Source of the DNA: Pseudomonadota bacterium
GTDB lineage: Bacteria; Pseudomonadota; Alphaproteobacteria; Rhizobiales; Xanthobacteraceae
DNA length: 10,315 nt
Direction of reading: 5' to 3'
Assembly (NCBI GenBank): GCA_023449855.1
Contig: JAEXHR010000094.1
Span: 1-10,315, forward strand
Shown here: positions 6,134 through 10,315 of the stretch, piece by piece
Position numbering within the stretch: position 1 is the stretch's first letter
Layout of the letters: every line of letters starts with the position of its first letter
Made by a program: the position numbers and the translations under genes
The notes under the pieces: model-generated
The model's input: the letters and a program-made list of their open reading frames with translations, nothing else
The model's database searches: none
What the model was told of the DNA's origin: nothing

Positions 6134-6139
6134 AGTATA
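6134..6139 (-). promoter_or_regulatory. Candidate -10 box of the DUF1330 gene
   Basis: TATACT on the minus strand (five of six consensus bases) lies about 28 nt before the ATG, a suitable distance for a short leader with the GGGAGG site. The expected -35 position falls inside the adjacent palindromic repeat and shows no TTGACA-like hexamer, so the promoter is unproven. Confidence 0.35.
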
Positions 6140-6154
6140 GCCGAACGATCTAGC

Positions 6155-6199
6155 GCATGATCCTATCCGAAAACCGGAAGCCACTTTTCGGGATCATGC
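6155..6199. repeat. Rhizobial-type palindromic repeat (GCATGATCC...GGATCATGC)
   Basis: A 45-nt element with outer arms GCATGATCC (6155-6163) and GGATCATGC (6191-6199) and inner arms CCGAAAA / TTTTCGG, paired apart from a 4-nt bulge; the centre is CCGGAAGCCAC. From memory, this type is repeated in hundreds of copies between genes in Bradyrhizobium and other rhizobia. It touches the TAA stop of the LysR-type gene (6201-6203) and lies before the promoter of the DUF1330 gene, so it may work as a 3' hairpin for LysR transcripts. Confidence 0.85.
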
Positions 6200-6200
6200 T

Positions 6201-7109
6201 TTAGACGCCGCGCTTCATCTTCAGTCCCGCCGCCGTGCAATGCCGCCGCACGGCCGCCGCGATCTCGGTGGCAGCGCGGGTGCGGGCGCGGTCCTTGCGC
6301 CAGATGATGGCGGCGGTGCGCGTCACATTCGGCTGCACGATCTCGACCTGCCGCAGCCCGCTGCCTGGGCCGATGGCGCGCTCGAACAGGATCGCGGCGG
6401 TCTGCGCCTGCAGCCGGATCGTCTCCAGCATCGCGCCGATGGAGCTCATCTCCAGCCAGACATGCCCTTCGATGAGCGGGCCGAGTTCGGCATCGATCAT
6501 CCGGCGCGAGACGAAACGCTCGGTCTGCACCGCGAGCCGCAATCCGGTGAGCTGCGACGCGCTCACGGTCTTGCGCTGCGCGAGCGGATGATCGTCGCGC
6601 ACCACCAGCATGAGGCGCTCCGAGAACAGCGGCTCCGCCTCGACATCGGCACGGCCAGGCGTGGCGAAGGACAGGCCAAGATGCAGCGCGCCGCTCGCCA
6701 CCATGGCCGCGATATCGGACGCTGGCATGTCCTCGATGGAGACATGGATGCCGGGATGCGCCGTGGCGAATTCGGCGATCACCGCCGGCAGCAGCGTGCT
6801 GTTATAGGTGTGGATGACGCCGATGCGGACGCGGCCGCGCACGAGATCGCGCAAACCTTCCAGCGCAAAGCGCCCCTCGTCCACCTCCTCCAGCGCGCGC
6901 CGCGCGTAATCGGAAAAGGTGCGGCCGGCATCGGTGAGCTGCAATCCCCGCCCGATGCGATCGAACAGTGGCACGCCCAGCACGGCCTCGAGCTGACCGA
7001 TCTGGTGCGACAGCGTGGACTGCGTCACATGCAGCGCCTCGGCCGCGCGCGTGATGTGCTCGACGTGCGCGACTTCGAGGAAATAGCGCAGATGCCGCAG
7101 CTCAACCAT
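6201..7109 (-). CDS. LysR-type transcriptional regulator
   Basis: 302 residues, the standard LysR length. The N-terminal winged HTH (1-65) reads MVELRHLRYFLEVAHVEHIT, then RAAEALHVTQSTLSHQIGQLE (21-41), VPLFDRIGRGLQLTDAG (46-62), followed by the linker helix. The effector domain (about 92-295) starts RVRIGVIHTYNSTLLPAVI and contains VVRDDHPLA, typical of the CynR/CbbR-like branch. GAGGT 7 nt before the ATG supports the start. It is divergent from a TTT-type binding protein gene, a common arrangement in which the regulator controls that gene in response to an organic acid. I found no unambiguous T-N11-A operator in the shared 98-nt region. A palindromic repeat touches its stop codon. Confidence 0.95.
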   Translation of the reverse strand: MVELRHLRYFLEVAHVEHITRAAEALHVTQSTLSHQIGQLEAVLGVPLFDRIGRGLQLTDAGRTFSDYARRALEEVDEGRFALEGLRDLVRGRVRIGVIHTYNSTLLPAVIAEFATAHPGIHVSIEDMPASDIAAMVASGALHLGLSFATPGRADVEAEPLFSERLMLVVRDDHPLAQRKTVSASQLTGLRLAVQTERFVSRRMIDAELGPLIEGHVWLEMSSIGAMLETIRLQAQTAAILFERAIGPGSGLRQVEIVQPNVTRTAAIIWRKDRARTRAATEIAAAVRRHCTAAGLKMKRGV

Positions 7110-7207
7110 CCATCGACCTCATCGATTGATCCTTACGAAACATATCATTTGACAGATGGGACGGTCCATCACCATGTACCGGCAAAACACAGCAGGAGGA
7201 GACGGTT
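7110..7207. promoter_or_regulatory. Divergent LysR / Bug control region
   Basis: 98 nt serve both genes. TTGACA (7149-7154) is a perfect -35 for the plus-strand gene, but the hexamer at the right distance (CATGTA, 7173-7178) is a poor -10. An AT-rich patch (CATATCATTTGA, 7141-7152) and TCG-N11-CGA (TCGATTGATCCTTACGA, about 7122-7138) are the best places for a LysR site. The strong AGGAGG at 7194-7199 is the ribosome site of the binding-protein gene. Confidence 0.45.
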
Positions 7208-8182
7208 TTGCGGAAGGCCTTGATTGCGATTTCGACGGTGCTCGGTCTGGGCTTGAGCCTATGTTTGGGCCCTGCCTCGGCTGCCGACTACCCCACCCGG
7301 CCGATCCGGCTCGTCGTCCCGCTGCCGGCGGGCTCCTCCACCGACGTGATCGCGCGCGTGTTCGCCGACTCCGTGTCGCAGAAGCTCGGGCAGCAGATCA
7401 TCATCGACAACAAGCCAGGCGCCGACGGCGCCATCGCCGCCAGCGACATTAAGCGCAGCGCCGCGGACGGCTACAGCATCATGCTGGCCTCGAACAGCGC
7501 CATGTCCGGCGTGCCGGCGACGCGCAAGACGCCGCCATACGACGTGACCACCGACTTCACGCCGATCACCGATATCGGCCGCTACAACTTCTTCTTCTAT
7601 GTGAACAAGGAAATCCCGGCGAAGACGCTCGCGGAATTCGTCACCTATGCCAAGGCCAATCCGGGTAAGGTGGTCTATGGCGCTGGCAACATCACCGGCC
7701 GCCTGTCCTTCGCATCCGTGGTCATGAGCAACGGTCTCGATGTGACCCATGTGCCCTATCGCGGCGAGCCGCCGGCGATGACCGACCTCATCACCGGCCG
7801 CATCCAGGCCATGGTGGCGACGTCCGGCACAGGCATTCCGCAGGTCAAGGACGGCAAGATCACCGCGCTCGCGACGGTGCTGGAGAAGCGCAGCGCCATT
7901 GCGCCGGAGGTGCCGACCATCGCCGAAGCCGGCTATCCCGATTTCAAGATCGAGCCGTGGGCCGGCCTGTTCGGGCCGCCGAACATGCCTGCCGAGATCG
8001 TCGCTGTCCTCAACAAGGCGTTTCGCGAGGCGATGAACGATCCGGCCGTCAAGCAGCGCATGGTGGAGCAGGATTTCGCGCTGACGCCTTCCACACCGGA
8101 GCAGCTCGGCGCGCTGGTGAAGCAGCAGCTCGACATCCACCGCAAGATCGTCGCGGCTGCCGGCATCGAGATCATTCAGTGA
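7208..8182 (+). CDS. TTT-family (Bug/TctC) periplasmic solute-binding protein
   Basis: 324 residues, starting at TTG behind an ideal AGGAGG (7194-7199, 8-nt spacer). Sec signal peptide: MRKALIAIST, hydrophobic to residue 20, cleavage at PASA|ADYP near residues 25/26. Bug hallmarks are YPTRPIRLVVPLPAGSSTDV (28-47, first ligand loop), IIIDNKPGADGAIAASDIKR (64-83), ADGYSIMLA (86-94), NITGRLSFAS (161-170), VPYRGEPPAMTDLITGRIQA (182-201) and EVPTIAEAGYPDF (234-246). Such proteins capture organic acids or related small molecules in the periplasm for a TctAB membrane complex or for signalling; the ligand cannot be read from sequence. No TctA/TctB gene is in the window. The divergent LysR gene probably regulates it. 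Confidence 0.95.
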   Translation: MRKALIAISTVLGLGLSLCLGPASAADYPTRPIRLVVPLPAGSSTDVIARVFADSVSQKLGQQIIIDNKPGADGAIAASDIKRSAADGYSIMLASNSAMSGVPATRKTPPYDVTTDFTPITDIGRYNFFFYVNKEIPAKTLAEFVTYAKANPGKVVYGAGNITGRLSFASVVMSNGLDVTHVPYRGEPPAMTDLITGRIQAMVATSGTGIPQVKDGKITALATVLEKRSAIAPEVPTIAEAGYPDFKIEPWAGLFGPPNMPAEIVAVLNKAFREAMNDPAVKQRMVEQDFALTPSTPEQLGALVKQQLDIHRKIVAAAGIEIIQ

Positions 8183-8195
8183 TGATGTGACGAGT

Positions 8196-8228
8196 CAGGA
8201 CGGGTCGCGGGCCGCGAACCCCGTCCTG
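8196..8228. terminator. Hairpin between convergent genes
   Basis: CAGGACGGG (8196-8204) pairs with CCCGTCCTG (8220-8228), with TCGC/GCGA continuing the stem past a 2-nt bulge, loop GGGCC. It lies 13 nt after the binding-protein stop and just before the convergent secreted-protein stop at 8236. There is no T-run on either strand, so it is a probable but imperfect transcript end. Confidence 0.6.
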
Positions 8229-8235
8229 CACTTGC

Positions 8236-8598
8236 TTAGCCGCAGGTCCAGATCGCGCCGATCGGCGTACGGGTCCAGCATGGGCCGAAACTGCCGCCAT
8301 TGTACTGGCCGCCGGAGAAGCCGGGGCGGCCGGGATAGCGCCACTCGCCGCTCCACCACTGATAATATTGCGGGGTGCGGTCGATGTACCAGTGGCGCCG
8401 ATCGCGCTTGGCCATCTTCAGATCGGCGCGTTTCTGCATGAACAGCGGCACGCTGTTGTTGATCGGCTGACGATAGCCCGGCAGGAAGCCGTAGCCCTGC
8501 CAGCGCTTGGCTTGCTGCTTCTTGGCAGGCGCGGCTATCGCATCGGCTGACAGCAGCGACAGGGCGGCGACGAGGGACAGGCAAATCAGGCGTGACAT
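8236..8598 (-). CDS. Small secreted Trp/Tyr/Gly-rich protein, unknown function
   Basis: 120 residues from the ATG at 8598, chosen because the Sec signal peptide begins there: MSRLICLSLVAALSLLSADA, cleavage near AIAA|PA (residue 23). The mature part is basic and aromatic: KRWQGYGFLPGYRQP (31-45), a middle RRHWYIDRTPQYYQWWSGEW (67-86), a Gly-rich stretch (PGRPGFSGGQYNGGSFG) and the end GPCWTRTPIGAIWTCG, where C107 and C119 can form a disulfide closing a 12-residue loop. I recall similar proteins annotated only as hypothetical in Bradyrhizobium relatives. No ribosome site is obvious; a GTG at 8640 in the same frame would add 14 residues before the signal peptide and is less likely. Confidence 0.75.
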   Translation of the reverse strand: MSRLICLSLVAALSLLSADAIAAPAKKQQAKRWQGYGFLPGYRQPINNSVPLFMQKRADLKMAKRDRRHWYIDRTPQYYQWWSGEWRYPGRPGFSGGQYNGGSFGPCWTRTPIGAIWTCG

Positions 8599-8655
8599 GC
8601 GTTCAGCATAGCCGCTGCGGGGCTTATACGCCACTGACACCTCGCCGCGCCCTGC

Positions 8656-8943
8656 TCAGCTCTCTACCCGCCGCAGTTTCGCGCACAGTTCGGCCGTATG
8701 ATTCATCGCAGGCGCCACCGCGGGCATCTCAGGGGCTGCCTCACGCGGCGCGTTCCCCGTTCGTGAGAGTGCGGCCAGCGAAGCCATCACGGCGGGCGCC
8801 GCGACGCGCGCCACCTGCGCGACATTCGCGGCCATGTCGAACCGGGGATTGCTGACCACCATCTCCACCACAAGCGCGAGACCGGCCACTCCCAAGGTAC
8901 GCTTGCGCGACCTGATCGATAGTTTACGAAACTTCATCGCCAT
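8656..8943 (-). CDS. Small hypothetical protein with N-terminal hydrophobic segment
   Basis: 95 residues: a strongly basic start (MAMKFRKLSIRSRKRT), a hydrophobic segment at about 17-30 (LGVAGLALVVEMVV), then an Ala-rich, largely helical region (VAQVARVAAPAVMASLAALS), a Pro/Ala linker and a polar end with one Cys. It could be a membrane-anchored or exported protein. I do not recognise it, the ribosome site is weak, and the start could also be the second ATG at 8937. GC-rich codon use and the basic/hydrophobic layout favour a real gene, but it could be chance in GC-rich DNA. Confidence 0.45.
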   Translation of the reverse strand: MAMKFRKLSIRSRKRTLGVAGLALVVEMVVSNPRFDMAANVAQVARVAAPAVMASLAALSRTGNAPREAAPEMPAVAPAMNHTAELCAKLRRVES

Positions 8944-9323
8944 GACGGGCTCATGAAAGCTTGAGGACTGCGCGCAGGACGCGCATCGACGGATCGTCGT
9001 GCCTCAACATACGCACAACTGTGGCGATACGTTTTGCAGATGCGAACAACACTGTTCGCAGACGATCACGTTGCGCGGAGGCGCGCGTGAATTCGATCAC
9101 GTGCAAAATTCCACGCGACGGCACCATTGCCTTTGCGGAAGCGGCCTTTCGTCTAGTTTCCGGCAAGGTGGCGCATGTATTAGCCTATCCGCGGGAATCC
9201 CAAGCTTCTCACGAGCTTCGGGCGGGCCGACAACGACAAGAATATGACACGTTGCGATCTCGGGACCGGCGCTACGGCGCTCCCCGCCATCCCTGGGATC
9301 GCATCGGATATCGAGGAAATGCA
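8944..9323. other. Intergenic region with operator-like repeats
   Basis: 380 bases without a firm gene. They hold a perfect palindrome (9041-9060), a 9-bp direct repeat CGATCACGT at 9063-9071 and 9094-9102, and a small minus frame (8951-9127) with a poor start. The frame of the downstream binding-protein gene is open back to 8961, but its signal peptide shows that translation begins at 9324. No clear -35/-10 pair was found; ATTGCC / TCTAGT near 9126-9157 is too widely spaced to trust. Confidence 0.5.
9041..9060. promoter_or_regulatory. Perfect 8-4-8 palindrome upstream of the second Bug gene
   Basis: TGCGAACA-ACAC-TGTTCGCA, without mismatch, about 260 nt before the ATG at 9324. The symmetry and arm length fit a dimeric regulator's operator. 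There is no T-run after it, so a terminator is less likely. It does not match the alphaproteobacterial LexA box (direct GTTC-N7-GTTC) or the Gram-positive one (GAAC-N4-GTTC). Confidence 0.5.
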
Positions 9324-10298
9324 ATGACACGAGGTTTCGCTCGCGCGCTCGGCGCAGTCGCCATCCTGCTTGCCGGTGCCGGCAGCGCCCAGGCGCAGAA
9401 CTGGCCGAACAAGCCGATCCGCATGGTCGTCCCCTACACGCCGGGCGGCTATACCGACCTGATGGCGCGCCTGGTTTCCGAGAAAATGTCGGCGTCGCTG
9501 GGTCAGACCATTGTGATCGAGAACAAGCCGGGCGCAAACGCGGTGATCGGCACCGACACCGTCGCCAAGGCTGCGCCGGATGGCTACACTTTCGGCACGG
9601 TGATTGCGGCGCATTCGGTCAATCCGTCGCTCAATCCGAAGCTGCCCTATGACACGATGAAGGACTTCACCTATGTGTCGCTGACCTCGGTGGCGCCGCT
9701 GATCCTGATCGCGACGCCGTCGCTGCCAGCCAAGGACATGAAGGAGTTCATCGCGCTGGCGAAGTCGAAGCCGGGCCAGTTGAACTTCGCCTCGTCGGGC
9801 ATCGGCTCGGCCGCGCATCTGACGATGGAAATGCTGAAGAGCCGCGAAGGCCTCAACCTGCAGCACATCCCGTATAAGGGCACGGCCGGCGCCTTGCAGG
9901 ATACGGTGGGCGGCCAGATCAATGTGATGTTCGACGTGATCGGCCCGCTGATGTCGCAGGTGAAGTCGGGCAATGCCAAGGCGCTCGCCGTCGCGGCGAA
10001 GCAGCGCGTGCCGGCAGCCGGCGATGTGCCGACCATGACCGAAGCCGGCGTGCCGGATTTCGCGTCGGGCACCTGGTCGGGCATCATCGCTCCCGCAGGC
10101 ACCCCGAAGGAGATCGTCGACCGCGTCGCCGAGGAAGCCAGGAAGGCCCTCACCGATCCCGAGCTGCGCAAGAAGCTGGACGATCAGGGCATCGTTCCGA
10201 TGGGTACCTCGCCGGACGAGTTCAAGACCTTCGTCACCGAAGAGATCGCGCGCTGGAAGAAGGTCATTGCCGACGCCGACATCAAGATGCCGCAGTAA
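9324..10298 (+). CDS. TTT-family (Bug/TctC) periplasmic solute-binding protein, orphan
   Basis: 324 residues from the ATG at 9324, with GAGGA (9312-9316) 7 nt upstream. Sec signal peptide: MTRGFARALGAVAILLAGAG, cleavage at AQA|QNWP near residue 24. Family motifs are WPNKPIRMVVPYTPGGYTDL (27-46), IVIENKPGANAVIGTDTVAK (63-82), APDGYTFG (84-91), LPYDTMKDFTYVS, GIGSAAHLTMEM, HIPYKGTAGALQDTVGGQI (181-199), GDVPTMTEAGVPDF (233-246) and WSGIIAPAGTPKEIV (251-265). Compared with the first Bug protein here, the ligand loops differ (PYTPGGYTDL against PLPAGSSTDV), so a different ligand is likely. No regulator or TctAB genes are adjacent inside the window; the 17 bases after the stop show nothing. Confidence 0.95.
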   Translation: MTRGFARALGAVAILLAGAGSAQAQNWPNKPIRMVVPYTPGGYTDLMARLVSEKMSASLGQTIVIENKPGANAVIGTDTVAKAAPDGYTFGTVIAAHSVNPSLNPKLPYDTMKDFTYVSLTSVAPLILIATPSLPAKDMKEFIALAKSKPGQLNFASSGIGSAAHLTMEMLKSREGLNLQHIPYKGTAGALQDTVGGQINVMFDVIGPLMSQVKSGNAKALAVAAKQRVPAAGDVPTMTEAGVPDFASGTWSGIIAPAGTPKEIVDRVAEEARKALTDPELRKKLDDQGIVPMGTSPDEFKTFVTEEIARWKKVIADADIKMPQ

Positions 10299-10315
10299 GC
10301 ACGGCACCATCGCGC

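Noticed and set aside
6240..7223. Plus-strand open frame of 327 codons
   Set aside because: Antisense to the LysR-type gene, whose HTH and effector motifs are unmistakable; the plus frame is rich in Arg, His and Gln with no domain.
9041..9060. LexA (SOS) box
   Set aside because: Spacing and orientation of the GAAC/GTTC parts fit neither the alphaproteobacterial nor the Gram-positive consensus.
8961..9323. In-frame N-terminal extension of the second Bug protein, including a GTG at 9088 behind GGAGG
   Set aside because: A signal peptide starts at the ATG at 9324, which has its own GAGGA site; an extension would bury the signal peptide inside the protein.
9180..10310. Minus-strand open frame of 376 codons
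   Set aside because: Antisense to the second Bug gene; its His/Arg-rich composition is a shadow of the codon bias.
1..10315. CRISPR array, insertion sequence, phage or defence genes
   Set aside because: No regularly spaced direct repeats, no transposase, integrase, nuclease or toxin pattern was seen on either strand.

Overview
The window looks like chromosomal DNA from a GC-rich alphaproteobacterium of the Bradyrhizobium / Rhodopseudomonas / Afipia group (Nitrobacteraceae). Four things point there: high-GC codon use, a DUF3551-type small secreted protein, two palindromic repeats of types I remember as multicopy in that group (the GATGGGTTTCGC type at the left end, the GCATGATCC...GGATCATGC type near 6.2 kb), and two Bug/TctC-type tripartite tricarboxylate transporter (TTT) binding proteins. 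No database search was possible, so family calls rest on recognised motifs.

Left part (1-3.3 kb): a nested palindromic repeat; a small secreted four-cysteine DUF3551 protein (minus); about 450 bases with no convincing gene; a stand-alone protein with two receiver domains (plus); a 64-residue single-helix membrane protein (minus); an SRPBCC/AHSA1-type protein (minus); a strong hairpin; and a very basic, helical, unrecognised protein (minus).

Middle part (3.3-6.2 kb): a nitroreductase-family flavoprotein whose stop codon overlaps the start of a 58-residue helix-turn-helix protein (ATGA coupling). A near-perfect bidirectional terminator follows. Next come a 66-residue unrecognised protein (minus) and a divergent AraC-family regulator (plus), with a perfect 14-bp palindrome just before the AraC start codon. 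A DUF1330 protein (minus) converges on the AraC gene, and a palindromic repeat lies between DUF1330 and the next gene.

Right part (6.2-10.3 kb): a LysR-type regulator (minus) diverges from a TTT periplasmic binding protein (plus), a classic regulator/target pair for uptake or sensing of an organic acid. After a hairpin come a small secreted tryptophan/tyrosine-rich protein (minus) and an unrecognised small protein (minus). About 380 bases of intergenic DNA follow, holding a perfect 8-4-8 palindrome and a direct repeat. The window ends with a second, orphan TTT binding protein of the same length (324 residues). No transporter membrane subunits (TctA/TctB) are present, as is usual for the many orphan Bug proteins of such genomes.

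Most of the window is ordinary accessory and regulatory content, with no CRISPR, transposase, phage or biosynthetic cluster. The most testable novelties are the nitroreductase/mini-HTH pair, the operator-like palindromes next to the AraC gene and the second Bug gene, and the output-less double receiver.
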